Below, piece after piece: positions 47,801-59,516 of a stretch of 64,000 nucleotides of DNA. The notes beneath the pieces were generated by a model. It made no database searches. It had not been told where the DNA came from and was given only the letters and a program-made list of their open reading frames with translations. Every line of letters begins with the position of its first letter. The stretch's first letter is position 1. Source of the DNA: Nymphaea colorata (Eukaryota; Streptophyta; Magnoliopsida; Nymphaeales; Nymphaeaceae); the NCBI RefSeq assembly GCF_008831285.2, contig NC_045138.2:15078571-15142570 (forward strand), given 5' to 3'. The translations under genes and the position numbers were made by a program.

Positions 47801-50800
47801 AACCTATTAAGGTAGATCTGACTCATTTTCCAACTAGAACGACAAGAAAATAACAACATGCAGTCAAGTTCAGTCACCCAGGGGATCGGGGCAAAGAGCT
47901 CGGATCTAATCCAAGATGGTCTCATTTGGACCGGTACCGAAATACCTATTAATGGTAGACCTGACTGGCTGACCCATTTGCCAACTAGAACGCCAAGTAG
48001 ATACGGGTTCAGTTTAGATACGTACATTCCTGAAACTCTTTAAGTCTTTCGGATCGAGTCGTCGGGAATGTGTTAGGGTGCCCAGTGGCGATGACGAGAT
48101 AGTCGTAGGGAATGCATCGTCCTTCTGAAGTCACGATCTCCCTCTCGGACACCTTGACGGCGGTGGAAGTGACCACCCTGGCGTTGCCCAAGTAGTCCTT
48201 GTGCTCGATCAATGTCCGTTGGGCGAAGGCAGGCTCGACCATACACCGCAATGCTGCCCATGGCACTTCATAGTAGTCCTTACTGCAGTTCACGATGAAT
48301 AGAGAAAAGAGAGATTTACAAGTAAAAATCGAATTTTTAAGGTGTTACCATAAATAATCAAGAAAAAAGAAAAACCCATGTCAATTCATGAAACGTTTTA
48401 CTGATTTTTCATGTTCAAAGTATCATATGACCATGTTATAAATTTCTGATATAACCAATTCGATGAATTTTACCTTTTGGTTTCAAAAGCCAAAAATTTG
48501 ACGTTGTCATTTTGCAGTTTTGCCCTTCCGAGGGGTTCGAAATTTGTGACTACTTTAAGTAAAAACGACATTAAAATCCAATCATCTATGTTGTATGGCC
48601 ACCAAGGTTTTACATGTTCCAACCAAAAACAAAGAAAGAAAAAAAAACTTTCTTTTCAAGTAACGTGATCCAAAGGTTCCAAACGGAAAAGCTTAAATGA
48701 TACAAGGAACCCTTTAAATTATGAAGAATCATATTCTTAACTTCGCCTATCGTAGCACATCCTATTTTAAGCTCTCTCTCTCCCTCTCCTTTTTTTTTTT
48801 TTTTTTTGCTTTTATAATTCTCTTGCAGTAAGGCATCTCTTATCATTTTGAAAGTAAAGTCATTCCTTAATGATCTGCCTTGGATTTTAATAATATATCA
48901 TCGGCTGAGTCAATGACAAGCTACCGTTTTAGGGACCATTTCACATTTAATTTTTATTTAGAAGGAATCTACTAATCTTGCTTAACAATACAAATTCGTG
49001 TTTTCTGCTACTTTAAACACGGTTATCAGTGTATCATTAAGCAATGGGCAAAATGAATGTATATTATTTGAAATCAACTTCCGCTTTTTTTTTTTTTCCT
49101 GTGAAGGTATTTACGTTATTCGGTTGAAAGCAGACACATTCACTGGCTTGAAATGCCCAAGAAAACAATAAGGAAGAATTCGTCCATAGCTACAAGGCAG
49201 CGATTACCTCGATAGAAAGAAATCCCTTTTCTTATACTTATCCTAATGTGACCAGCCAAATAGAACGCCGTCGATTCGGACTTGGTTGGGAGCTCAATTG
49301 TCAACTATCGTTCACTTCCAGACCACACACTTTAAAACGACCTGACGCTTCTTCACTCTCAGGTCGTTCTCAAATTAAGCTCAATGTAAATGATGGTGTC
49401 CACTAAGAGGTATATTATTGGGCGTCACATAATTGTATGGATCTTTAAGAATATGACGAGTCGGATGATTAATGGTTTGAGACTTATCAAGAAGTGGATG
49501 CGTCGGACTCGGACTTGATTTGTAGGAAAACTCAGATTCGATAATAAACCTTTGTTGGGTCCCTCTTTGTACGAGGTGTGCCGCTTATAGAGAGAAGAAA
49601 AGGATGTTCCTCTACGATAGAAGGGTGGAAGGATGAACAGACATGTCCATACCAGTTCACTCCGTTTTTCTATTTAATGTTGTATAAATGGTCATGGCGA
49701 ACATGTTGGCGACAAAGGGAACTGCAAATAGCTAGTCCTCATTATCACCAAACGCATCCTAAGGGAAACTTTAGTCCAGTGTTTGTAACGGGCTAAAACT
49801 GTCCGAGCATTCATTCTGTTGCGTTTCAACCTGACTGGCTGGCCAGTCTCGGTTCACACTCTACAAAAACTACAGACCAAGACATTCGATTAAATAACAT
49901 AGGGGTATATAAAGTTATAAACCCCTCAAGGTTCTTTGAAATCTTCATACAAAATTATGCTCAATTCCTTCCCCTAACATCAAGTATTCCACTCACCCTT
50001 AGAAATGGGAAATATGACAAACAAATTGAACGAGGCATGTTCGAGCTAAATTCATTAATTTAGCTCAGTGTCAGCTTGAGCTTGAGGCTGCAAGCAAATC
50101 AGTAATCACGAGATCATATAACCATAATTTAATCTTAAACTACATAAGTCAATTTTTGCTTGTGAGTTTAATTAATTCATATGAGTTGACATAAATTCAG
50201 AAATATAAGTAAAAAAAAAGGAAAATTAAACTGCCCTAACAAACATAAACATGTAATACAAAGGAATATGGAGCACATGCTATTGGGCACCACGCCCAAT
50301 CAAGTTGAGCAACTCATTAGTAGCTAACTTGAGCAACAAGTCGAGAAGAGCTGAGTAAACTTTGAGAGAGTACAAGCTGTTATTCCTATTTCCTAGCAAG
50401 CCCGTTCACGTTCTAACAGGTAAATTTGTTGAACCGAGCGCGAGGGAACTGACAACCGCGAGTTTACACCCATTGATTCGGTTGGCATTTTTATAATCGA
50501 CCTGGACCTGAACGGGTCCAGTGAACGATTCTGGACCATCTCCTTCGCCATGCTGAGATGGTAGGGAGGCGGAGCAAAGGGGTGGATTCAACCGGAAAAA
50601 TGCAGCAAGAAATTTGACTCCGAAAAGACTCTGATTTCGGGGAATGACGAGACGAGATGCCTATGGCCCAGAAAGCGGCCAGTTTCTAGGTCATCTGACG
50701 ATTATCAAGATTTCTGAAATCCGAGATTTTCTGGACCTTTTCACTCCGCTGAAGCACATCTCGGCTTAAGGACGAAATTGTCTTAGTGGAGACACCGGAA

Positions 50801-51237
50801 AAGTTCGGGAGATTCCCTGTTTCGGCGTATCCGAAAGTCAAGGACTTCCAGAACTGCAAATCTTCCCCTCGCCGGAGGGGGAAATCAACAGAATCGCATT
50901 GATGATCATGTAAACGTAAGAAAATTAGCTGCTTCCGTAGTTCGCGAACATACAAAACTCAAGAAAATGCATTTCTGCACAAAACTGACGCGAACGCGAT
51001 CCATGAGCGAAAACCTTTCGTTTTGTGCGTGGGAAAAAAAAACAACAAGTTGAAAGAGAGACTATGATTCCTCAATTAAAGTAAACGCAAACATGAAAAG
51101 CAAAAGTCGAAGGAGGTGAGAGCTCACGGATCGATTAGGACGAGATCGGCGCCGAATTGGAGGGTTCTGGCGATGAGTGATCCGGCGGCTCCTCCACCCA
51201 CGACAACCACCCGCTTGTTACTCCCGCCGCCTTCCAT
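44870..51237 (-). CDS. AIFM2/FSP1-like FAD/NAD(P)H oxidoreductase
   Basis: Coding exons on the minus strand are 51128-51237, 48026-48282, 46274-46725 and 44870-45136; the junctions keep phase and use GT..AG, giving 361 residues. The first exon has the FAD-binding Rossmann signature VVVVGGGAAGSLIAR. Exon 3 has the NAD(P)H-binding site VLIVGGGPTGVELAGE and the FAD-contact motif FAIGDITD. Exon 2 has WAALRCMVEPAFAQRT and YDYLVIATGH. The order and length match plant 'apoptosis-inducing factor homologue A' proteins. Human AIFM2 (FSP1) reduces ubiquinone and vitamin K and blocks ferroptosis; plant members are presumed NAD(P)H-quinone oxidoreductases, but this is by analogy. The human N-myristoylation signal is absent (start MEGGGSNK). 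The first intron is about 2.8 kb. Confidence 0.93.
46726..48025 (-). other. Intron 2 of the AIFM2-like gene, with a diverged tandem repeat
   Basis: Bases about 47728-47867 and 47868-48000 are two diverged copies of one unit sharing CACGGATCT/CTCGGATCT, ATGGTCTCATTTGGAC and CCAACTAGAACG. The second copy ends close to the exon 2 donor. No gene was seen. Confidence 0.7.
48283..51127 (-). other. Intron 1 of the AIFM2-like gene
   Basis: A long AT-rich intron directly follows the FAD-binding exon. It has a poly-T run near 48790-48808 and no coding features that I trust. Confidence 0.7.
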
Positions 51238-53048
51238 CGATTATCCGGAGAGGATTCCGGCGAGCTCGGGCGATAAGATGCTCCTCCCTCCCCGCCGGGT
51301 TCCCGCTTATTTAGGCACCGGAAAGATGCTTAACGCGCTCCCAATTGATATGACCAAAATACCCTTGAGACTAACGAACGAAGCTTTCCATGAGGTTGGG
51401 TTTTGAAAAAACATGGATCTAAGAATCTAAGATGGACGAGTGATCTGATCTTAAATAATCCATGAATTTGAGATCTGATGTCAAATCACCGTGGATTCAG
51501 ATCTGCAGTGGAACAATTTAAGTATTATATTTCAAAAAGGTCCAACCTTTAAGAAAAAAAAATGAATGGATGGAGTGAAGCCTATGAGTAGTTAAATAAA
51601 ATCCCTTTTCCCTTCACATAGAGTAAATCTTTATCAATCACTTGTATAGCTTCTTTATATATGGACAGAGCCTATGATTGCTAAGAACATGATAAAATAT
51701 CTATTTATGATTGATTTCTCTAGAAGATTTCCCGCTCCAAGTAAACAGGATAAAGTGGGAAGTTGTTTGACCACTTGATTTCATCCTGAAGCCAAAATGG
51801 TCAATTGCTTGCGTTATATGCGTAGAAAAAGAGGCATTTGCTTTGTCTGTTGCTCCTTCTAGATAAGGAAAATAGAGGAATTGGATTCGGGTCGGATTGG
51901 ATTGGATTTTGTTATCCACATCTGTAGTTCTAATATCAAGGTGTGAGCTGTGAATACGTCATGATGAGGAGGGGAAGAGCATATGCACTATTCTACCATT
52001 TAATGAGCATAATGAAACTTCATAGGGCTGGCTCCTAGATCATATAATGTTTAACTTGTCAACTCAAATGGACTTCCTTTTTTTGGTTGAAGATTTTTGA
52101 AGAAATCATAAGCTGGACAGTGCCTGCAACAGAGAAGCTTAAAGAAATTGAAAAGGCTTCCCTTTTTTCCTCTTTTGTACGCAAGATTTTATGTAATTGG
52201 ACTTCAGGTTCAAACTTGAATTCAAACTCCAATTTTTAAAACTGAATCCAGATATGAGATTCAACATTTATATGTAATCGAGTTGAAATAGTATCAGAGC
52301 CCAGTTAGATACCACACGCAAATTCAAATTCAAATTCAAAGCTGATAGTAATTAAATCCAGGTTGAACCAGATCCAGCTAAACAGAGTTGAAGTCTCTCG
52401 CATACTTGCGTCAGACATGCCACTGCTAAATCGGGCTTCGTTTATTAAGCTAAATCTTTGTTGAAGACCAAGGAAGTTAAAAGAGTTCCACAACCAAGGA
52501 ACTTGATTATTGATTTACTAGGATAGGCGTTTGTATATCTGAAAAGGAAAAAAAAAAAAAAAAACAAAAGACTGCGCGACTTATCATTGAGGCACTGACT
52601 GCGTCTTTCACAATATGAACATGGTCATTTTGGTTACGATACGGCCACTTACTTCTGTACATGATTTTTTTCGTCCGTAAGGCGCCACGAGTTATGGATT
52701 CGGATTCGACGCCAGCGAAAGGAACGTAGTTATAAAAAATTGAATGCTACTGATTGGTACCAAGTGTCTATAATTGAATATAGATAATGAATTCATGCAA
52801 CAGTCACTACATCAGTATCTTGAATTATCAACTACATCTTCTCTCAGAGCTTCTCGTTTGCAGATTTAAAAAGCTGTCATGTGAAATAGATAAAATAATC
52901 CATTGAGTGTTAAAGTGCTAGCCCATAAATAGTATGGGATATTTATGTGTCAAAGAGATGAAAAGAATCTTGCAGTTCCGCTGGTCCTCCAAAATAGCAG
53001 AGGAGCCTATTGCAGGTCAAATGTTCCTCACTTGCAACCATTTGTTGG
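51238..53048. other. Intergenic region between the AIFM2-like and PPR genes
   Basis: The promoter of the minus-strand oxidoreductase lies at its left side, without a clear TATA box. The rest is AT-rich with poly-A near 52548-52564 and TTGGATTCGGGTCGGATTGG-like simple sequence near 51880. No gene was seen. Confidence 0.5.
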
Positions 53049-56000
53049 TTACCAGTAATCCTTGCAAGAACATTGCCCAGCATCAAAGTGATGAAATCGA
53101 TTGGAATCACGCACAATGATCAGTCTTCCTATGATCTGGGATATGATTTTGAAAGCAGAATGACAGTCCCCACATATCCTCAGATTTTTCATTATTCGAA
53201 TCGGCAACTTCCCTGTCGTGCGCGTCAGAACAAATGCAAGAGCAAGCTTCTCGCTGTGATAGCTAAGCAGCTGTTCTTTGTGTTCTGCTTCAAGGTCATA
53301 CAGGGCAAACTCAGTCTGAGGAACATACCCAGCATTCCTCATTTGCAGATTGAGGTCTTCCAGTTTAGCATAGATCACGGAAGCATCCTGGTGAGATGAG
53401 TCGCCGGATACAAACAAGTGAACACCATCCTTCATCATGACCCAACTGCAACCAGGCTCCTTCTTCACTTTCATCCCCCGCATCATGGTCCTCACTTTGG
53501 TTACCTCTTCCCATTTCCCTCCTGAGGCCAACATATTAGACATGAGCACGTAAGTAACTGGGTTTTGAGGTTCCAATTCCAAAAGCCTTTCTGCAGCTTG
53601 AATGCCTAATTCAATGTTCCCACGCGTTCTGCAACATGCACCCAGCAAAGTCCTCCAAATAAGGCTGTTAGGCTGCATAGGCATGCTTCGAATAATCTCC
53701 TCTGCCTTTGTAACTCGACCAGCACGACCAAGAAGATCAACAATGCATGAATAGTGCTCCATTTTTGGAACCAATCCATAACTACTTCTCATGGACTCAA
53801 AATATTCAAGACCTTCATCCACCAAACCAACATGGCTACATGCAGATAGCACTCCAACAAATGTGACGTGGTCTGGTCTCTTGTCTGATTGCTGAAGCAT
53901 TTTTTTGAACAGCTCAAGTGCCTCTTCCCCATATCCATTCCGTGCATAGCCAGATATCATTGAGTTCCACGAAAACTCATTTCTGTAATCCATGAGATCG
54001 AATAGGCGTGATGCATAGTTTACTCTTCCACATTTGGCGTACATATCAACAAGAGAACTCTCAACAACTACATCTGCTCCGAAAGATGATCTTATGATGT
54101 AGGCGTGAACCTGCATCCCAAGTTCAAGTGCTGCAACAGCAGCACAAGCACTAAGCACCGTGGCACAAGTGAAGCAGTCTAACTGGTGTCCCACGAGCAA
54201 CATATAACCGACGATGTCCATGGCCTTGCTTGCAAGCCCATTATGGGTGTAGCCAGTGATCATGGAGTTCCATGACACAACATCCCTCATGGACATTCTA
54301 CGGAAAACCTGTTCCGCATCGTTCATCTCTCCACATTTTGCATACGAAGAAATAAGAGCATTCTCAATTGCGTTGTCTTTAGCAAGCCCATTTTTCAGAG
54401 TGAGTGCATGGACCTGCCTACATGACTCAAGAACTGAAGCTAAGGACAATGCTGCAAGTACATTTAAGAAGGTCACTCTGTTCACAGTCCATCCTTCATG
54501 AATCATAGAAAGGAAGCAACCCAATGCTTCGGTTGCCATCTCACAGTCAGCTAACGCTCCGATCATCGCATTCCATGAAACCTGATCACGTCCCACCATC
54601 CTATTGAATACTTTGAAAGAATCATTTATGCTCCCAGATGAAGCATACATGGTGAGAAGGGAATTTCCAACAGAAACATCTAAGTCCAGGCCCCGTTTTA
54701 TAATATGAGAATGAATTTGCTGTCCAGACTGAACAGAAGTCAAGTTCCCGCATGAGCTCAATGTGCTTACGAATGTCAAGTTGTCTGGCACAAGTCTTTC
54801 CCTCATCATCACAAGGAAGGTCTCGAATGATTCTTGGTAGCACTCATTTTGATCAAGCCCCGAGATCATTGCATTCCATGATATGGAATCCTTCTTAGGC
54901 ATGAGTTTGAAAACTTTTCTGGCATCATGGATAGCACCACACTTAGCATACATGTTAACCAGAGCATTTCCAATGGCAGTCTCATGCTGCATGCCAGTTC
55001 GGAATACATGAGCATGAACCTCTCTTCCCCAACTTGGTTCACTTCCACAAGCACAAGCACTAAGAAGAATAACAATAGAATCAGTATTCATCTCAAAGCC
55101 TAAATTTCTCATCCTAGAGAAAATTTCTAAAGTTTCTTCCCAGCAGCTCTGTTTCACATATCCAACCATCAGACCATTGATTGAAACAACATTCTTTTCC
55201 ACCATGTCATCGAATATGCGACGGGCAACAGCAACCTGCCTAAATCTTGCATACGTGCTAACCACAGCACTCCCCACATACACATTGCCTAAATGGCCGG
55301 ATTTAACGACATACGCAAGAATCTGCTCAACATGTTCCTGGCAGCAGCTTATAAGGCTTCCCAGTGTGTACTCATCTGGGTACATACCCATGTGTCGCAG
55401 CTCGGATAGGAGCTCAAGCGCCAAATCATTTTCTTGGAACCGCGAACAAGTTGATATGATACCGTTCCATGACACCATATTCTTCTCAGGAATTTCATCA
55501 AACACTGTAAAGGCATCATCAAACGAGACGCAGTTCGCATACATTCCCATTAGCACATTTCCAACAACCGTATGCAATGCATATCCGTTCTTGACGACGA
55601 GTCCATGTACTGCTTCCCCCAGCCGCCGATCACGTCGTTGACTGCACGCACGAAGAACACTGCCCAATGCAAAGTGGGTAGGGTCGAAACCTTCCCTCCT
55701 CATCTCGGAGAAGAGAGATACAGCCTCGCTCGGTCGGCCGTGTCGAACGTGACCAGAGATGATGCAGCTCCATGACACGGTGTTTCGTTGAGGCATTCCG
55801 TCGAACAACTTGCGAGCGTCCTCGATGCACCCCACGTTGACGTACACATTGACGAGAGAGTTGGCAAGGAAAATGTCGGCATCGAAGCCGGAACGAATGG
55901 CATGGAGGTGATGGCGCCGCGCTTCGCTCACACTGGCAGACGTGTTGCAGCCCTCGACCAGTAGGGAGTAAGTGCTCGAACTGAGTGGAGATTCTTCCGT

Positions 56001-56129
56001 AAAAGGTGTGGAATGATAGAGGGAGGCCCATCTGAACCTTGATAAGGTGGTCGCCGGCGAAGGGTAATGACGGTGGATTCTGTAAGCATGGATAGCTGTT
56101 GCGCCGGGGATTCTGGCCCGTTGATGCAT
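53049..56129 (-). CDS. DYW-class pentatricopeptide repeat protein (At5g09950/MEF7-like)
   Basis: A single exon on the minus strand encodes 1026 residues from the first ATG at 56129; the frame is open farther up to 56210 but has no ATG there. An Arg/His-rich N-terminus (about 1-50) could be an organelle transit peptide. About twenty PLS-type PPR motifs follow, with repeated NAL(V/I)xMYAKCG and VSWNxMIxGY units. E and E+ domains are followed by a complete DYW deaminase: HSE near 958-960, CGDCH near 986-990 and the terminal Asp-Tyr-Trp. Such proteins bind an organelle transcript with the repeats and carry out C-to-U editing with the DYW domain. From memory it most resembles Arabidopsis At5g09950 (MEF7, mitochondrial). 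Target sites cannot be told from the sequence here. It is the intact parent-type copy of the pseudogene at 22745-24425. Confidence 0.9.
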   Translation of the reverse strand: MHQRARIPGATAIHAYRIHRHYPSPATTLSRFRWASLYHSTPFTEESPLSSSTYSLLVEGCNTSASVSEARRHHLHAIRSGFDADIFLANSLVNVYVNVGCIEDARKLFDGMPQRNTVSWSCIISGHVRHGRPSEAVSLFSEMRREGFDPTHFALGSVLRACSQRRDRRLGEAVHGLVVKNGYALHTVVGNVLMGMYANCVSFDDAFTVFDEIPEKNMVSWNGIISTCSRFQENDLALELLSELRHMGMYPDEYTLGSLISCCQEHVEQILAYVVKSGHLGNVYVGSAVVSTYARFRQVAVARRIFDDMVEKNVVSINGLMVGYVKQSCWEETLEIFSRMRNLGFEMNTDSIVILLSACACGSEPSWGREVHAHVFRTGMQHETAIGNALVNMYAKCGAIHDARKVFKLMPKKDSISWNAMISGLDQNECYQESFETFLVMMRERLVPDNLTFVSTLSSCGNLTSVQSGQQIHSHIIKRGLDLDVSVGNSLLTMYASSGSINDSFKVFNRMVGRDQVSWNAMIGALADCEMATEALGCFLSMIHEGWTVNRVTFLNVLAALSLASVLESCRQVHALTLKNGLAKDNAIENALISSYAKCGEMNDAEQVFRRMSMRDVVSWNSMITGYTHNGLASKAMDIVGYMLLVGHQLDCFTCATVLSACAAVAALELGMQVHAYIIRSSFGADVVVESSLVDMYAKCGRVNYASRLFDLMDYRNEFSWNSMISGYARNGYGEEALELFKKMLQQSDKRPDHVTFVGVLSACSHVGLVDEGLEYFESMRSSYGLVPKMEHYSCIVDLLGRAGRVTKAEEIIRSMPMQPNSLIWRTLLGACCRTRGNIELGIQAAERLLELEPQNPVTYVLMSNMLASGGKWEEVTKVRTMMRGMKVKKEPGCSWVMMKDGVHLFVSGDSSHQDASVIYAKLEDLNLQMRNAGYVPQTEFALYDLEAEHKEQLLSYHSEKLALAFVLTRTTGKLPIRIMKNLRICGDCHSAFKIISQIIGRLIIVRDSNRFHHFDAGQCSCKDYW

Positions 56130-56210
56130 GTTGCAGAGCGTGCGACTCCATATCCTCAAAGTGCCACAACCACAGTAAGGATCAAAGACATGCAAGGGCC
56201 CTTGAAACAA

Positions 56211-56248
56211 ACCCGTAAATCTTCCAACCTCACCATTTGTTTTCTAGT

Positions 56249-56283
<35 letters not shown>

Positions 56284-58695
56284 CCTCTTGCTGCATGTGG
56301 TTTTGTTGTTGCAGGTTTTGTAGGCTGATACTGCGTTGAGATCCTGAGCGGAATTACAAAGTTCCAACATTGCAAGTTGCAGCTCCGATCAAAATCGTGA
56401 GAGGTTTCAACATTGGCATTAGACTATTAGAGCCTCATTTCTAAAACCTGCAATGATCATTAAATACGCTTCGGATGCCGCCTTCTTTTTGCTGTCAACT
56501 GTGAGGTTATTCGTACGCTCAGTTTAGCCACTGTACCTCAGCCTCGATATTTTATATTTTAATTAGACATTTGGTGTCTCAAGAGAAGATGACCCTGTCG
56601 TTACAGGTGGTGTTACTCTTTCTTTTTCCTCAAAGTATGTGGATGACGATGAATGGTCCATGGTTTTTCATGCCCTTGAATTCTTCATCTTAGTGTAAGA
56701 TCTGACGATTACATGTAATCATGTCTCATGTCTGGTGTTAAGGTCGCTGCTGATAGCTTTGGATCTCAAATTCAGGAGTGATTTACAATCCTTTTGAATC
56801 TCAAATGGAGTGATTTAAGATCCTCTGAACTAAGATTTTAAGATCTTAAACTTGGTTTGATTTTTTTTTTCTCTCTTTCTCTATGTCCTCCTCTCTCCTC
56901 TTACATCGACCAATCTCGACCACCATGGCAGTCGATCTCCTCCTTTTTTTCTTGTGTTCTTGACGGTGAGTCTCTCTCTCTACTGGTTCCTGCCAGCTGG
57001 TGATGCATCCTGCGTCAATTTTCGACATGGATCATAGATCCATGGAAGAAACTGGAGGGGCGTCCGATCTCAAAACCATGGATTCACCCCATCAAAGATT
57101 TGAAATTCACGGTTGTGAGATCCAACGTTTGTTAAAACTATGGATTTCCCCTGAAAATCCAGCCTTAGCATATCATTAGTTGCATATCAGACACAGATTC
57201 AATGCCAATTATGAAACTGCATAACAAAATCCAAACTTAATTAGTAATCATGTCTAAGTTCTTTCATAAATCCGATAATTAACACATTCAAGAGTGGATC
57301 TATATTCATATAGTGCAACAACATGCCTTAGTTCGAATGTTCTCCGTAGTCAAACATCCTTCGGATTCTGTATATTCGATTTCAAGCAATGTTTGATCAT
57401 ATTAGGTACCAGACGATATTCCGCTGCATAGATATCAAATAATATTCGAACATCGACATTACAAAGACCCTGTATCAGATTCATGCAATTTGCAGCCCTC
57501 AGTTCGAAGTAGGAGCAACAAAAGTTGGTCCTCTACCATGGATCATCGGTTTGGCTCATGGCCACAACCATACATCTACTTCAAGTTTGCTCTCACTATT
57601 GTGGGCTTACATCAAAACAGGTACGTGGTTTTGTTTTTCAACATAATATATTTACCGTCAGTTACGAGGCTTCCCATAAACAGGCTTTCTCATCATAATT
57701 AATAGGTTTATGAGTAAATTATAAGGAATTCCATTTGTAAGAATTTTAACAAATCACTTCAACATATCTTCTTCCGTTTCTTTCATATATCTGAATATTC
57801 TACATATCTTCTATTTCTTTCATATATATGAATATTCTTCAATAGCCAGACAATGAGAAGTTGATTTACTTAATATTGAATAACAAGACCCACCCAATGC
57901 TTATTCCAAGTCTTATGACAACAATGAATAGGAAAGGATATATTTAACTTTGTCATTTATCATGAGGACAATAACTCTTTTGTCAACAGGAGTTCCAAAT
58001 AATTTAAGAATATCATTCATTGGATACTCCTTCAAGATATAATCATATAACAACAATGATCAAATAGACTCCCACTTTTCAAAAATTCACATAGACTTCC
58101 AATTGGTTGGCAACTCACGCAGAATTTATTGTGACTTTGTGTAATACAAAGAACAATTAACTGAGAGACTATTTCAAGTTGTACATGGATTTTCCGTCTT
58201 GTAATGCCTTTCCTAATATACCCTTTTATAAAAATATTTTATTTAAATCACCATTGATCAAAGTAGTTTTAACATATAACTGCCAAATATCTAAGGCGTA
58301 ACGTAAGATTTTGTCACTAATTGACATGCCAGATTTATCAATCATTTCATCAAGGCCCACTGCAACACATACCTCCTTCTGATCACTCAAATATGACTAG
58401 AGAGTTTGAGACCTTTATGACTTGTCAATATTTGAGAAGCAGAGAAATTGGATTCGACATGTTTTTTCAAATTGATTCACAGTCATTTCATTGCTAGAAT
58501 GTTTATAAAAATGTCCAACAGATCAAACTTGATGTTAATGGATCACCAGATTTGAATTTTTCAAATAATTTGATTTTGCATCTCTACTCTCAATCAATCA
58601 CATAGTTTCATAAAAAATATTGGTTAAATAGAATCATAATCAATCAGAGGCTTAAGCATCGAAAGCAAGCAAGCCATTGTATCGCACCGGATTGA
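56211..58695. other. Intergenic region between PPR and CLE-C
   Basis: The region begins with a (CT)n tract (56251-56281) that may lie in the PPR promoter or leader. Around 57160-57370 it resembles 24690-24900 in inverted orientation. An open stretch near 57495-57620 (including GPLPWIIGLAHGHNHTS) ends at a donor-like ACAG|GTACGTGG; I do not recognise it. The remainder, 57700-58650, is AT-rich repeat-like DNA. Clear homology to the CLE-A upstream region starts near 58700. Confidence 0.5.
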
Positions 58696-59017
58696 GTTTT
58701 ATAGGAGAATAGCTGCACTCAATTGGATTTCTTTGTCTCTGGGTATGGCAACATTCAATACCGGATCTGGATCGCAGGTGTAACTTAATGTGATTGATTG
58801 GAAATCAGATTCAATTTCACATCTTCGAAATTGAAAGTTACAACTGAATTATTGCGTATAATTAGGTTCAGATATTGGTCAGAAACAAATCTCCATAGCA
58901 TATCTAAGATCACATATGAAACAAAATCTGAAATATAAAATAAAGTAAAATTATGCAATTTACACCTGTATCCAATCAAGTACGAAAATTACATCCGAAA
59001 TATAATATGAAGTTGTA

Positions 59018-59516
59018 TGGTGCCATTAAGATCCAGGGCGGCGCGCTGGTAACGGAAACTGGCTGAAATCCCAAGACGGAGCAGAGCTCTCCGGTTTCGT
59101 CAGGGCAAAGATCCGGCCCGACGTCAGCCATCGTCCCCGTTGCGGGAGCCCGAGAGAAACGGGCGCCTCACCTCCCTCCTCTGCCACATTAAAGATTCTC
59201 TCATCATATTCTTCCCACGCTCCGGCAAAGAGCGGCGGGGGTCCCACCGCACAGCTGCCGGAGAAGGATGGCGGTAGCTGTCCGTTCTCGGACGGGACGG
59301 CCGGCGCCGGTGAATGATGATCTGCCAGCGGCCCACGAAATCATGGCCCATGCTTTCCCTCCTGAACGGCTGCGGCAATGATGCCCTCCTCCTGACCCCC
59401 TTCCACCATCTCCACTATAAATCTGTTGCTTCCATTTCTAGAAAACAACCACCGGCCTCCCTATCCTTGCTTCTCTTCCATTCTTGCCGTATAGTTTTGA
59501 TTACTGCGTTGGCGAT
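59018..59516 (+). promoter_or_regulatory. CLE-C promoter block, shared with CLE-A
   Basis: Counterpart of 27280-27769, with the same GC-rich stretches, GACGTCAGC site, GGCGCCGGTGAATGATGAT and TATA box spacing. Confidence 0.6.
59416..59422 (+). promoter_or_regulatory. TATA box of CLE-C
   Basis: CCACTATAAAT stands 101 bases before the CLE-C ATG, as in CLE-A. Confidence 0.65.

Noticed and set aside
56130-56210. N-terminal extension of the PPR frame up to 56210
   Set aside because: The frame is open there, but the first codon is TTG and no ATG occurs before 56129, so the gene is taken to start at 56129.
57700-58650. Possible retroelement coding relic
   Set aside because: The region has a repeat-like look, but I could not recognise any retroelement domain on either strand.
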